Assembly (NCBI GenBank): GCA_951804985.1
Contig: OX638133.1
Location: 36,295,963 to 36,359,962, forward strand
DNA: 64,000 bases
Direction: 5' to 3'
Source: Dryomyza anilis
Taxonomy: Eukaryota; Arthropoda; Insecta; Diptera; Dryomyzidae
A program made the translations under genes and the position numbers. Each line of letters starts with the position of its first letter. Positions within the stretch are counted from its first letter, which is position 1. This document shows, piece by piece, positions 1-11,792 of the stretch. A model generated the notes under the pieces. That model did no database searches, was not told where the DNA came from, and saw nothing but the letters and a program-made list of their open reading frames with translations.

Positions 1-1136
1 AAGAACAGGTGACTCCGCAACTTTCACATTCCCCATATTGAGGGGAGGGTGGAGTGAATCCATTCTTCTGTGCGATAAGAGACAGAATTAGGTTTTTGTT
101 TGCATTAAAATCCACTCTATTTTCAAGACCTCACTCGGAGATCTTTTTAGGGGTTTTTGGAGTGTGCAGCATCTTTTACTCTCGATCTCCAAAGAGTTTA
201 GGGCATGTTGAACAAATAAGAATGTCAAATTTTACTACCATCTTTAATGGAGTAAATTGGTTTCTGTGTCAATGACAAAACAACATTGATAAATAACAGA
301 AGTAGGGACGGAATAGGACGAAGTTCTACGGGACGTCAGAATTGATGGAATGCTGTTCGGAAAGTATACCATCCACCACAACTTGTATTAAACGATCATA
401 GAGAAAACTCGACATCGAGTAAAAGAATTAATGCCACTAGAGCTCCATGTCACGCTCGATCAAAGGCCTTGTAAATATCTATTGGAACAACCTTATTCTC
501 CCAAAATGGTGAATAAAATAATACCACTTTTCGGAGAGGACCGCCGTCAAGTCACAGATGAACCTGGGCCTACGCAAACTGCCGGCAATAGGGGTCACTA
601 AGTAATTCCATGTGTTCCAGTTAGTTCATAAGATGGAAGTTTATTACTATCAGTTCCAATGAATTTTGATTTCAATAGAACATCTGTCAAGTCTGTCTTA
701 GTTAAGAGGTTTAATTTCCTGGTATCAATTGGGCTTGGTTGAGTGAATCCATTAAGGTTATTTTCTGTTCGCAGTAGATCTGATAAGGTTTTCAGATTAT
801 TATGCAGATAGAACCTAAATGTTTTGTCAGAGAACCATTGTTGTTAAGTATTCTCCCAGTCTACAAAAATCTCTGAAAAATCCTGCCAGGATGAAGAATG
901 CATTCTTTGAATATTTTGATATTGTAGGTCCCAATAATTTTCTTTGATTACCGAATTTTTTTGGTCCAAACCACACATATTTCTTCTGACAGTATGTCTT
1001 TGATCAAAAGTATCTTTTTGATTCTAAAAGGTTATGAGTCTTGTAGCGGCTCCTTTCCGCACCAAGCTATGAGTAGCTTATTTATCTGCATCCGTTCAAC
1101 AATCGAATAATTTTAGAATGATTGAATGGGAGAAGC
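1..1136. other. Unassigned AT-rich flank left of the tandem duplication
   Basis: No convincing exon, TIR or repeat boundary was found here. A few GC-richer patches (about 540-600 and 1040-1080) lie in otherwise AT-rich DNA. The only frames are short and low in complexity. The stretch ends at the attta microhomology where the large direct repeat begins. Confidence 0.5.
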
Positions 1137-1141
1137 ATTTA

Positions 1142-2019
1142 GATACGAGTCGACAAAAACAGTCCACATGTTAAGTATTTTTTATTAGATTTTAAGCATC
1201 ACGCATAATCACAATATTTGTCTTTATTTTATCGAGTTGAAATCTACGATATTTCGACACATTTCTCAACAGCACATCACTAAGTATTGCAGATGATACA
1301 AGGGTTATCGGAAAACCGAAAGAGTTACGTATAGCAACCGAATCAGATACGTACAAACCGCAATTGGTACAAGTAAGAAAAAGTTGAATTAAAAACTATT
1401 TCATTCCATTGCGGAATACCAACTAACTGATGGAAAAAATATGTAAGAATTCTCAGCAAAATAATGAAAAGTAAATCAGCATCAGTGATGCGTAAATGGA
1501 TCCGCTTCCGTTTGCGGTTTGTTGCACTGACTGGGTGCGACGACTGCGATGCCGGGCAACACTTGCAGTATTCAGCCAAAGCCAAGAGTGGCTAATGTTG
1601 CTACTGCACTTCAATTGTAGCTAAAAGTTTTAAAAGTGTTTTTTCCATGGATATTGCTTAGCTTATAATTAATATAAGCGTCACAGGGAATTAAATATGC
1701 TTAAAGAAATCGAAACTTTTCAAATAAAGTGAATAAAACAACAGAACTCATAAAACTTATGCCACCGGTTTTCGTATCGATGAAATTTAAATAATCTTCT
1801 TTATAACGCATAAAAATAATAATATTATTGAATAGTGTGAAATAGTTACTAGAAATCTATTAAAACATTTATTTCCATAAGAACACGCCATACATTTATT
1901 CGAAATAATTCGATTTCAGTTTCGACAATCAGTTTTTTTCTTATCACGTAAATTGTATTTCAAATTAGGAGTAAGGAAGGTTATGGCACTACTGAAGTTT
2001 TGTAGTATGAACATATGTA
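1142..2019. other. Unassigned segment of the duplicated unit
   Basis: No repeat boundaries were found. A GC-richer patch at about 1490-1590 sits inside an 80-codon minus-strand frame (1343-1585) with no recognisable domain or splice structure. It is treated as non-coding. The same sequence recurs at 13736-14613. Confidence 0.4.
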
Positions 2020-2210
2020 CACAGAAAAAAATTACATCATATTAATAAATTTCGTTCTTCACACCATGATTCATTGTATTGAAGAACCATTCATAATATT
2101 AATGACTAACGACATCAATGTTATGAATGTGATCATAAATATGATTAAATCTTGATAACTATCGAAAAGGGGTTCTTCAATATGATGATCTGTATGTTCA
2201 TGTTAAAAAC
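2020..2210. mobile_element. Dispersed MITE-like repeat, atattgaagaac family (copy at 14614-14804)
   Basis: The sequence starts with cacagaaaaa and carries the motifs ccattcataatattaatga, cgacatcaatgttatgaatg and ttcttcaatatgatga. The same ordered motifs recur at 8429-8706, 27735-27992 (opposite strand) and 40546-40795 (opposite strand), with weaker traces near 9050-9290 and 56930-57040. It has no coding capacity. The superfamily is not assigned because a clean TIR/TSD pair was not found. Confidence 0.6.
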
Positions 2211-2416
2211 AATGTGTAAAAATGTTCACTTAAACCAGTAAAGTGAAATGTTTTAGTGCTACATGAGATATACTCACAGAAATAGATAACACCCATTTTC
2301 AATATCAAACAGAGTAGTAATCTAACTACTCAGTTCTCCCTGGTTTTTCTGAAATCACGATTTCAATAAACAGACATCGCTAAATTGACTCAGGTTATAT
2401 CCCTTCGCTTTTAATA

Positions 2417-4401
2417 TCCCAATAAACCAAAAGGCACGTAAACGTACCGTATACGTTCCGTATTTACGGGCATATACTGCGTTTATGGCAGCCGTTTATG
2501 GAACGTAAAGCAACACGTTTTACATATGAAATGAAATTTAAAATAAATGAAATTCCATAAATAGTCCGTACGTACGACAATAAAACGTAGATGCGTGAAC
2601 ATTTTTACGGGCCGTAAACGGTACTTTAAAGCACGGAATTAACGTAAAAGTCACGTAAATACGAACCGCGAACGGAACGTAAACGGCAAGTAAATACAGT
2701 TCCGTATGCGTGCCGAATGTACGGCTTTATATAATATAAAAAATTTATAATTATAGAAAAATACATTATCTGCGCATAACAGAAAGTATGTTTTCAGCAT
2801 TCATTAGTTTGAACTAGAGATGGGCACGTGAGTGAGTTTTGACTCACACTCACTCACGCTCACGAAAGAATTTTTTAATCACGCACACTCACTTACGGTC
2901 TTTTTTGCTTTACTCACACTCACAATCACCTGAGTAAAATTAAGATTCAATCACGTTAATCACGCTGAATCACGTGTTTTTTTTTCAGAATGCTTTCAGA
3001 ATTGATAAGAATTTCAGAATTGATAAATTATATCTTAATTTTTAACGGAGATGAAAATGTAAAAGACCTTCGATGCTGTTCATATAAAAACCAAAAAATT
3101 GCCTCGAAAAATAATTCTCCGGTAAAGAAATCGTGTAAAATCTTTGAGAATTGTCCCTGGAAAAATGATCTCTGGCAAAAAATTATCAATAAAAGAATAG
3201 TCCGGGGTAGAATTTACCAGGGATGAATTGACTTTGTGAAAAACTATTTTTGAAGCGATTTTTTTGATTACTACATTTATAACTCGAATAAAAACTGGAC
3301 CCCATACGAACCTCTGGAACAAACTAAACGTAATAAACAAAAGGAAGTCAATACAGAGTTATCATGTATAGTTGAAATTGAAAATTCAACTTTCAAAAAT
3401 GGGTATATTGACAAAAAAAATGCGTTCTATGTCTATTTCCATGAACGATCGTATGAAACCAAGCAAAAACTATTGACATGACCCCACACAAATTGACTAG
3501 CCCTTACTAAGTACGGCTGGTTTGCAGGGGTTAGATCAATTGTTGACTGAAATCTTGCAACTTATTCTGAATAGAAGACGGTATATGACGGTCGGTTTGA
3601 TTTATTATAGTTCTGAATAGTGAGTAGCCGCCTTCCCAAAACCAATTCGAGTTCAAGGGGTGGCCCTACTTGTTCTGTAGTTCAGCAAAAATATAGAAAA
3701 ATCGAAAAAATTAAAAGTGAGATTTTTTATTTTATGAAACATTCGACTCACTCACACTCACTCACGAAAAAAATTTACTCACGCACACTCACTCACAATC
3801 ACGTGAGCAAAATTAGGATTCAATCACAATCACGCGTGATCACGCGTGATCACGCGTGATTCACGAGAATTACGCTGACATGCCATCTCTAGTTTGAACC
3901 ATTCAACTAAAAAACATGTTGCAACTAAAAAATTTCATATATCAATTATATTCTATATTTTTATTATTTGGAATTCAAAATATTTTCAATCACGAAAAAT
4001 ACAAATTCCAGACATTATAGTCATAAAAGTATTTCTTTAAATTAATTAAAGCCTTAAAGTTGCCGTTTTCACACATAAAAAAGGTTGTGCGTATTTTTAA
4101 CCATATTTACGATAACTGCCTTTTCCGAGCCGTAATTACGTGCACGTAACGTTACCGTTTTTTGAACGTAAAAATGTTTTTTTGTATTTTCAGTCAAATT
4201 TACGTATCAGGCGTTTTTGTACTGTAATTACGTAGCCGGAACAGTACCGACTTTGGTACCTAGAAATTGATATCCGTATCTACTACCGTATTTACGGCTA
4301 GACCCATATATAACACGTAATATTGTTCCGTAATGTTACCACAATAACGGGCATACCCGTTCTCACAACCGTTTTTCAGTCCGTATCTGTGTTTATTGGG
4401 A
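2417..4401. mobile_element. TA-flanked TIR element with cgtaaacg-rich ends, interrupted (copy at 15011-16985)
   Basis: The ends are TCCCAATAAAC (2417-2427) and GTTTATTGGGA (4391-4401), a perfect 11-bp inverted repeat flanked by TA on both sides. Subterminal DNA on both sides is dense in motifs such as ccgtatttacgg and acgtaaacg. The hAT-like element at 2815-3881 is nested inside, leaving about 0.9 kb of host element. The TA flanks fit a Tc1/mariner-type non-autonomous element, but no transposase is present, so the superfamily is inference. Confidence 0.65.
2815..3881. mobile_element. hAT-like non-autonomous element, TAGAGATGGGCA ends (copy 1)
   Basis: The left end is TAGAGATGGGCA and the right end is the near-perfect inverse TGCCATCTCTA. 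An exact 8-bp TSD gtttgaac lies at 2807-2814 and 3882-3889. The subterminal zones consist of repeated cactcac/gtgagtgag motifs. Eight-base TSDs with short TIRs and repeated subterminal motifs are hAT hallmarks. The interior (about 3080-3300) looks like a degenerate copy of a Helitron-borne 15-bp array. No transposase frame is present. Copy 2 has 10 bp less in the gcgtgatcac subrepeat. Confidence 0.85.
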
Positions 4402-4875
4402 TAGGATATAAAAAAAAAATATTATTTTGGTGTATAGTTGGAATAAAGAAAACGTTCGTTGTAATAAACGTCATTCGGAAACATCATTCGTTTAAAACGT
4501 GCACACACACCACATTTTTCTAAAACTGTTCTTAATATGTTGTCATCAAAATGATGAAGTTATAGAATAATTTGATTGGGTATTTATTGACTTGTCACAA
4601 AATATTTCGGTATACCGGTTCCAAGTTGTGGTTTCAATTTTATTGCTGGTATTAATATCAATTTGTTGTCTATGAAAAACCCGAACAGTAAGAACTAATG
4701 TCGCGCTGTTCGCAGGACAAAAAACGACTAATATGGTCCTATGGGTTTCGTTTTCCGACGAACAACTAATTTCGCAGATGAAATAAATTTATATTGGTTA
4801 ATACAACCTCATGTTATATCAGTTAGTCAATATAACTATTATCAATTGAGCCAACTAAATATTGGTTATGTCCAT

Positions 4876-5604
4876 TATACCCTACACTATGAATAAAAGG
4901 GTATATTCAGTTTGGTACGCCGTTTGTAATACCCTGAAAAAAGCATCTCCGGTATGGAAAAGTATATATATTCTTGATCAGAGTCGATTTAGCGATGTCC
5001 GTCTGTCCGTCCGTCTATCTGTCCGTCTGTCTGTCTGTCTGTCTATCCTTCTGTATGTCTGTTGAAATCACGATTACAGAACAAGTTGAAGAGCTAGAGC
5101 AATGAAACTTTAGATAAAGATTACTTATAAATCTAAGCTGTCTGAACAAGAAAAATGGCATGATCGGTCTATTGTGACCTGAGAACCGATTACTTATGTT
5201 TAAATACCTCATATTAAAATTACATCTACAAAACAATTTTACTGTATACGTGCTTAGGTAAACTTTTTTGGTCAAATATATACTGACATCATGCTGAAAT
5301 ACATGAAAATAATGGTTTCCAACGCAGCGACTTGTGGTTCCCAAAAAAAATCGAAATTCGGTACACCTACCCATTTGTAAATATGGGTATCAAATGAAAG
5401 AAAATTCTTCAGGGATGGAAAGTTTGTAGTTATTTTCAGGATACTTATACCCTGCTGATCTATATACCACTTTGAATGGTAACCACACATATATGTAGGG
5501 TATTTATAGTCGGCTTAGACCGACTATACTTTTGATAATCCTAACTATCATAATAACACCAAATTTAAAATTTCCCATGTGATCTAATCTTCCCAACTGG
5601 TTTT
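4876..5604 (+). mobile_element. mini-me/DINE-1-like element with (GTCY)n array (copy 1)
   Basis: It starts with the imperfect hairpin ATACCCT...AGGGTAT. The conserved block ggtacgccgtttgtaa and the core tatatattcttgatcag follow, then a GTCY tetranucleotide array at about 4997-5062. The element ends in gatctaatcttcccaactgg-tttt. Near the 3' side is a second perfect hairpin, TATAGTCGG-loop-CCGACTATA. Non-coding; frames across the array only translate the microsatellite. Mini-me elements are known in Diptera as non-autonomous Helitron-related repeats that seed GTCY microsatellites. Confidence 0.85.
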
Positions 5605-5692
5605 ATATTTAATTGTCGTAGAAATGTAAATTTTTATAAAATGTAAAGGTTTGTTTCCCTAATCAATTTTACAGTTGCTTCAACTAATGGTT

Positions 5693-5881
5693 CACTTAGA
5701 AAAAATCTCATAAAAATTGTTATTGATTTAATAGTATATAAAAAAATTATATTTTCATACAAAATCAATAATAATTTTCTAGTATTTTGTACTACTTAAT
5801 TGGATTTACCGATTGAATTAAAAGTTTATCCTATTTTCAATAGTAAAAACTATTAATTTTAAGGTATCTTTTTTCTAAGTG
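5693..5881. mobile_element. Short palindromic MITE, CACTTAG ends (copy at 18604-18792)
   Basis: This 189-bp element has ends CACTTAGAAAAAA and TTTTTTCTAAGTG. The 5-bp sequence tggtt is repeated on both sides (5688-5692 and 5882-5886). The body contains the motifs ttaatagtata, atcaataataa and ttatcctattt. These recur in the CACCCAG MITEs at 9609-10477 and 58858-59062, so they appear to form one family of near-palindromic AT-rich MITEs. Confidence 0.75.
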
Positions 5882-5886
5882 TGGTT

Positions 5887-6983
5887 ACGCTTCATAGTAT
5901 TGTTTGTCACAAATGAATTTTAGTTCAGGCAAACAACATTTAGTAGATGGGAATTAATATTCGTTGAAACAACTGCACGCAAGGCTATTATTTCTTTGAG
6001 TGAGGTTACAGTTTCAAACTATAATGCTATTTAAAAATCTTAAATTGACTAGAAAAAAAAAATCATTTAAAATTCCTCTATTAATCTCTCCCCAGGCATC
6101 TCTACGTCACCAAATAATATATTTTTTTATAAAATGTTTAAAAACTTTTGAAGTTACTCCTTCTGCTAATTTGTGGCTTCTACTGTATATAACTGACTTT
6201 TAAATTTTTGTTAATACTTTGCCTCTGTTCTTTTTACTTCCTACTTCTTTTTGCATGACTAAACTTTCTTATAGTCAATCATTTTAATTAAGTAATTCTT
6301 CGCCTACTTGTCGTAAAACATTTTCTTTTTATAATAGTTTCTCTACCATTTTCGCCGTTTTTCACGCCTTCGTGCCGTGCAAAGAGGTTCTTTCATTAGG
6401 GTGCTAGAATTTTTATTCCCCTGCGATGTTATTTTTGTAAATTTGTGCTTAATTATGAGCTGTAGTGTCAGAGATTCCGTTGCTTCTCATCTTTCCCCCA
6501 AATTGATGTCAGTTAAGTTGGTCTCCTTTTCCTCCCTCCATGAAATGTTCATTTAATTGCACAGATTTAAAGTTAGTTTTGGGTGCATTAATGCTTGTTT
6601 TACGATTTAGTTAAACAGCAAAATAAAAGTTGTCGGGAAGATGTCGCGGCGAATCGTCTGTGTGTGAATCGGGGGGCCAATCAAGAGAACAGATGCCAGG
6701 CGAAAGTATGGCAGTTGTGGTAGATGGGGAGACTACGTCCGGATAATTAATTAATTGTGTCTAAAGCCTTGTCCTTTTTTGTGTGTTGTGTCGGTGTCCG
6801 CCATCTAAGCGAATCGCGAACGTGCTTTTGAATAAGTTTTAATTAATTTTAATGCGTTCGTAATTGATTCATTATTTTGTAAGAAGTTCTTGTGGTCATT
6901 TTTTCTACTCGTCCAGACATTTTTACTTGGGATATTTGTTCATTTTCAACTAACTAATGTTATTTAACATTTTAATAGTATAA
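5887..6983. other. Unassigned segment, possibly single-copy (also 18798-19894)
   Basis: Outside the duplication this sequence does not resemble other parts of the window. A GC-richer stretch at about 6600-6800 contains ggcgaatcg and ggggggccaatcaag. It could be conserved intronic or intergenic DNA. No splice-bounded frame is supported. Confidence 0.4.
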
Positions 6984-6991
6984 TTTTAAAT

Positions 6992-8256
6992 CAAGGATTG
7001 AAACCTAAACGAATAACGGGATTTCGGTTTCGTTTTTTTTCGCGTTTCGGCTACGGTTTCGGTTTTAGGTTTTTATTACCAAACGGTTTCGGTATACCGG
7101 TTCCAAGTTATGGTTTCGATTTTGATTTCGGTTTTTGTATAAAATTTCTTTTTTCCATAATTTTTAAATAGTTTAACATTGTTTATATTGTGCTAAGTTA
7201 TGTTCAAATTGTTATATTGAGGTAAAGTGGGAATGTTTGTTGTTATTTTAGTGAAAATATTGTGTTATATGAATTATTTAATTGATTTCGCCAAGAAAAA
7301 AACTCAATCGTTACCACAAGTCAATGAAAAGTAACATTTTGACTTCACCTGAGATATGATCTGAATTGCAGAGGAGAGCCGAGAAGCGAACCTTAAATAA
7401 AAGCAAGAAGAATACATCGGTAAATGTTCTTAAACTTCATGAAAAGAAGAAGAAATATGTAAAATTTCCATCCATAAAACCAAAGAAATTAAATTTCAAC
7501 AATTCAGTGAACTGCAATATCTGCAAATAAATATCTGCCTTTATACTTAAAATGTTCGAACTTGCACTTTATTTTCCGTATTAGTAACTAATTTTTTCTT
7601 GTATCACCATTGTTTTTTTGTTACCTTATTATAAGTAGCCTTAATATATGGGCCATTCCACACCAAATCGACCAAAAAAATCTAAAACCAAATTTGAGAT
7701 TTTACCTTACCTGGCAACTGATAAAGGGTATCAAGACATGCACTAACCATTTTTTTTTTATTTTTTCCGATCACTACTTCCAGAGATACATTGGCTCAAA
7801 GTTGGAAAAAGGGCCAACAAATTTTATTGATTGAACATCAAATTTTATTGATGACTCGTTTTAAAGCTAATAGAACAAGCTTATAGAAAATTTAAGTTGT
7901 AACTTTTAAACGTTAACATGTGGCCCGTGGTCATAATCTTTGCACTTCAAAATTGTAGTCCATTCTGAGAAAAATATTAAATTTTCGTCAAATTATTGTA
8001 AATGTTCATGCAAAATTTCAAGATGGTATTTTGATGGCATCATATTTAAAAAAAAAATTTCTAAATTTTTCAATATTTTTTGATTTTATGCTTTTTTAAA
8101 AACCTTTTTAAAGCGGTATAAAACCGAAACCGCTTATTTCGGTTTTGGATATCGGTTTATTTCCGACTTTCGTATAACGGTTTCGGTTACGGTTTCGGTT
8201 TTAAAAATTAAACGGTTTTAAACGGATATCGGTTTCGGTTACGGTTTCAATCCTTG
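6992..8256. mobile_element. hAT-like element with CAAGGATTGAAACC TIRs (copy 1)
   Basis: Perfect 14-bp TIRs CAAGGATTGAAACC lie at 6992-7005 and, inverted, at 8243-8256. An exact 8-bp TSD ttttaaat lies at 6984-6991 and 8257-8264. Both subterminal zones are packed with cggtttcggtt motifs (about 7018-7140 and 8115-8250). The interior includes a segment (about 7640-8050) that reappears inverted and diverged at about 32790-33200 inside another TIR element. No transposase is recognisable; a 74-codon frame at 7610 has no domain. Confidence 0.88.
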
Positions 8257-8428
8257 TTTTAAATGCAATAGTCTGGGAAACTAAATAAAAAAAAATAAAT
8301 TTAATTATCTTTGGTAATGAATTTTTGTTTTAGTTTTATTCTCAATCGATTTTATATCTATTCAGATAAAAGGATGTTTCTCACTTCAATTTGCATATCT
8401 CACATTTCACGATCGCCTATTCACAGAA

Positions 8429-8706
8429 AAAATGTACATCAGATTGATGAATTCCGTTCTTCAAACCATGATACATTGTATTAAAGATCCATTCATAATA
8501 TTAATAATTAACGACATCAATGTTATGAATGCGATCATTAATATGATGAACGCTTTGTAACTGTCTTCAATATGATGAATTGTATGTGAAGAATACGTTA
8601 CATCATATTAATGAACATAACATACAACATATTTTACTTCATATTGAAGAATTATGTTAATCAAACCAAATTTTAATCAAAATATTTATTTTTCGTTTAT
8701 TTTTTG
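8429..8706. mobile_element. atattgaagaac-family MITE-like repeat (copy at 21340-21617)
   Basis: It starts with cacagaaaaaatgtacatc, contains tcataatattaataatta and cttcatattgaag, and ends near aaaatatttatttttcg. The complete reverse complement is found at 27735-27992, which helps define the ends. Non-coding. Confidence 0.65.
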
Positions 8707-8839
8707 CCGTACTTCTCAGTTCTCAAGTAGTTCTTGTATGTTATTTCTTATATAATGCTTGCTTGACATGAATAAATTAATAAAATATTTTATAATATAT
8801 TTATTTGTAATTGCAACTTTTTATTAATAAAAAGTTATG

Positions 8840-9290
8840 TTAATTAATAAAAATATACTTCAAAAAAAAAAAAAATGTTTAAATTTTTTTTTTAACCTTT
8901 TTTTAGAACAATTTTTTTATTGAAAATTTTTTTTTGGATAATTTTTTTATTGAAAAAAACTTGTTTTCTGTTATTTTTTAAATAAAATTTTTACAACACT
9001 TTTTCCAAATTATTTTCTAAAAAAAATTTTTTTTTTTTTTTAAAAATATTATGTTCATAAATATTATGAACAAACTCATCAATATGAGGATTAAAATTCA
9101 TTGTATTGAACATTTCGCTCTTCACTATGATGTTCGATAGTACGAATAATTTCATAGATATAATGAATGTATTCATCAATATGTCATTAAATGAACGGTG
9201 TCCTCAATATGATGAATCTGGTAGTTGGTGAAAAAATTCAAAATATTTATGAATAAATTCATCAGATTGATGATTTTTTTTGTTGTATAT
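8840..9290. other. Poly-A/T-rich stretch and decayed MITE remnants (also 21751-22201)
   Basis: Long A and T runs (8865-9045) are followed by motifs of the atattgaagaac family (tcatcaatatgagg, cctcaatatgatga). Two base changes in a T run at 9042-9043 differ between the duplicated copies. Confidence 0.55.
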
Positions 9291-9530
9291 TTGAGTATAA
9301 AGTCAATTGATATAGTTGACCACAAAAGTTTATATCGAGCGGAATAGAGGAAAATTCAATCGTTGATGTCAGTGTTATGTGAACAAAATTGGTCGGATCA
9401 CAAGTCACATGCATCACAGACAGCGTTAAACTCCTAATTAAGATATATACCTCTTAAATATGAGTTAAACTGATCTTACTCTTTTAGTTTTTCTGTAACC
9501 GACAGACGGATATGGCTAAATCGAGTCATT
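9291..9530 (-). mobile_element. Decayed mini-me-like fragment (also 22202-22441)
   Basis: In minus orientation it matches the internal part of mini-me elements: tatttgagtataaagtcaa, gaccacaaaagttta, tggtcggatcacaagtcac and gacagacggata-tggctaaatcga. Both termini are missing, and the GTCY array is reduced to about two units. Confidence 0.6.
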
Positions 9531-9662
9531 CTTACTTCTTGTTCTTACAGTTTTTGCAAATTTTAATTTCAGTTAAGTGATATGAAATAATTTAGTTAGA
9601 ATCTATTACACCCAGAAAAAATTTCCCTCAAATCCTACTAAAATTGATCAATAGGACGATTA

Positions 9663-10363
9663 TCTATATATATAAAACTCTTGGTCCGTCTGTCAGTCTG
9701 TCGGTATGTCTGTCTGTTTGTTCCAGCATCACGTCTAAACCGCTGAACCGATTTAACTGAAATGGAGTCCGGAGGGTGTCATAGGCTATATATGGGCTAT
9801 ATATGGGCGGGGCGGGAAAACGACATAGCTCAGCACATACACAATCTAAAAAGATGAAACAAAAAAACTAAAATTCACCACACTAAAACTCACCACACTA
9901 AAACACACCGCACTAAAACTCACCACAATAAAACTCACCACACTAAAACTCACTACACTAAAAATTCACCACACTAAAACTCACCACACTAAAACTCACC
10001 ACACCAAAACTCACCACACTAAAACACACCACACTAAAACTCACCACACTTCAAATTCACTAAACTAAAAATTCAACACACTTAAACTCACCACATTAAA
10101 ACTAACTTCACTAAAACTTCTACTGGGAAAAACTCTACGGGGAAGAATTCTACCGGGAAGAGTTCTACCGGGAAGAATTCTACAGTATAGCGTTCTATGG
10201 TGAAGAATTTTACGGCGAAGATTTCTACTGGGAAGAATTCTACGGCGAAATATTCTACTGTCTAAATTGTCTTTGAGAAAAGTTGTTTTGGCGGAGAATT
10301 ATTATTTGGTTACTACAATTATAAAACCAATAAAAACTTCCACAGCGAAGCACGGGCCCCTGA
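9663..10363 (+). mobile_element. Non-autonomous Helitron-like element with 15-bp minisatellites (copy 1)
   Basis: The 5' end is TCTATATATATAAAACTC, preceded by A. The 3' end is CTGA (CTRR type), followed by T, so it fits A-to-T Helitron insertion without TSD. Near the 5' end are gtccgtctgtc motifs and ccgctgaaccgattt. The interior holds two 15-bp-period arrays: aaaactcaccacact units at about 9870-10110 and tctaccgggaagaat units at about 10118-10265. The 3' part contains ggttactacaattataaaa. A close relative is 36907-38557. Confidence 0.8.
9870..10265 (+). repeat. Two adjacent 15-bp minisatellites (also 22781-23176)
   Basis: The first array is about 15 degenerate copies of aaaactcaccacact. 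It is followed directly by about 10 copies of tctaccgggaagaat. Both have a 15-bp period although the units differ in sequence. Degenerate versions of both occur at about 38030-38345 in the second Helitron. Confidence 0.85.
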
Positions 10364-10479
10364 TATTAAAAATAATAATAATGTTTTTTTATATTTTTCG
10401 ATTAAAATAATAATTTATCCTATTGACTATTTTTAATAGTAAAAAACTATTATTTATATAGTATTTTTTTCTGGGTGTA

Positions 10480-11790
10480 CCTTAGTAGACATTTACTTAA
10501 TTCAGATAACAATTAGCATGACGTTATCATGCTGTACTTGATCGAAATATGATAAGGAAAGTATTCAATGATCATGACACTGTAATAATTTATACTTGGG
10601 TAGAGGAAAAATTAAAGCCTTAAATTCGTAGATACTTAAATTAAGACACCGCTCGGAACTACTTGAACAGTAATGTTTCTTTTTTCGAATGCTAACATCT
10701 TTTTATCTCATAGTTTTTTATTAATCCATGAATACAAAACGAACAAAATAAAAATTTTCTTTATTAGAAGTTTCAAATAAAGTTAAATTATTTATTTAAG
10801 CATGTTAGTTTATATATAATGATTTAAATTATCTGCACGAATCTTGCATTTTTGCACAACACTTGTAGCTTTTATAACAACAGAAAAGTAATCCAAAATT
10901 ATTTTTCAACACCTTATGAAAGTAGTAAATGCAATAAGAAAAGAATAAATTTGTTTTTTTTTTCTATTTCTAATGCAGCTTATTTAAAACCATTTCAAAT
11001 GCGCTTACAACAAGCTGTATAAATGTTACAGGCATAGCAGTAACAACTATAAGCAGCTCAAATAACTATTCATAAATGAGCTCCTTTTGCACAATTGCAC
11101 AGCAGCAAAAAGAATTTAAATAGCATGACGGGATATGCAAGGATCACAGGTCATTGCAAATATTACAATCGCATTAAAACGCCTACTTTACATAACCGTG
11201 CAAAGGATATACATATTAGAAGCTACCGGAAAACTATACTTAAAGTGTTTATATTAATGCTGTTCTTATGGCAAATGTATTTAACATATGATCTACGTTG
11301 AATGAGTTACGAACGAATACAAAGAGGTTTAATGGAACTACATCGTTAACTGAAAATTAGTTTGCTCCATACGCTATTTTTGAGTGAATGAAGTAAGGAA
11401 TTCGAATTATAAGGAATTCGAATTATATATTCCGAATTTCATATTAAATTAGCTCAAATTAACGCAAATTGGAAAAATAACGCACATTATAAATACTTTA
11501 AATAATACGTTTCTTTGATTTAGCTCTTTTCGTTCTATTGTTTTCGTGATTTCCAAAGACTAACTTGTTTGCTCTACGTGAAAGATTAAGTAGCATTTAG
11601 TGTATATAAATCGAATTATATTTAATATTCGTTACAGTTATTAAATGTACATATTGCATGCCAGATTTTTTTATAAAATATATTCTGCATTTAATTGTGA
11701 AAAAAATCAGTTATAGTGTAATTCTTAAGATAAAATCTATCTTTATCATTCTTCTCGAAACTGAATCAATGGTGAATGAAACTAACTAAT
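10480..11790. other. Unassigned AT-rich segment (also 23391-24701)
   Basis: No TIR, array or exon was recognised. A near-duplicate pair of aaggaattcgaattata lies at about 11396-11430. A 68-codon frame at 11095 has no recognisable features and lacks clear splice context. Confidence 0.4.
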
Positions 11791-11792
11791 TA

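Larger units (their letters stand above)
9609..10477. mobile_element. CACCCAG-ended MITE split by a Helitron (copy at 22520-23388)
   Basis: The ends are CACCCAGAAAAAA and TTTTTTTCTGGGTG with TA on each side. The left piece (9609-9662) and right piece (10364-10477) join into a sequence that matches the uninterrupted relative at 58858-59062 read on the minus strand. The Helitron at 9663-10363 therefore inserted into it. Confidence 0.75.

Noticed and set aside
5015..5374. 119-codon minus-strand frame (and equivalents at 17599, 38729, 61636)
   Set aside because: These are translations of mini-me sequence and its GACA/GTCY microsatellite (poly-DRQT or poly-LSVC). They occur at every copy and carry no domain.
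9870..10110. CRISPR-like array
   Set aside because: The regular 15-bp units have no spacers and lie inside a eukaryotic Helitron-like element; it is a minisatellite.
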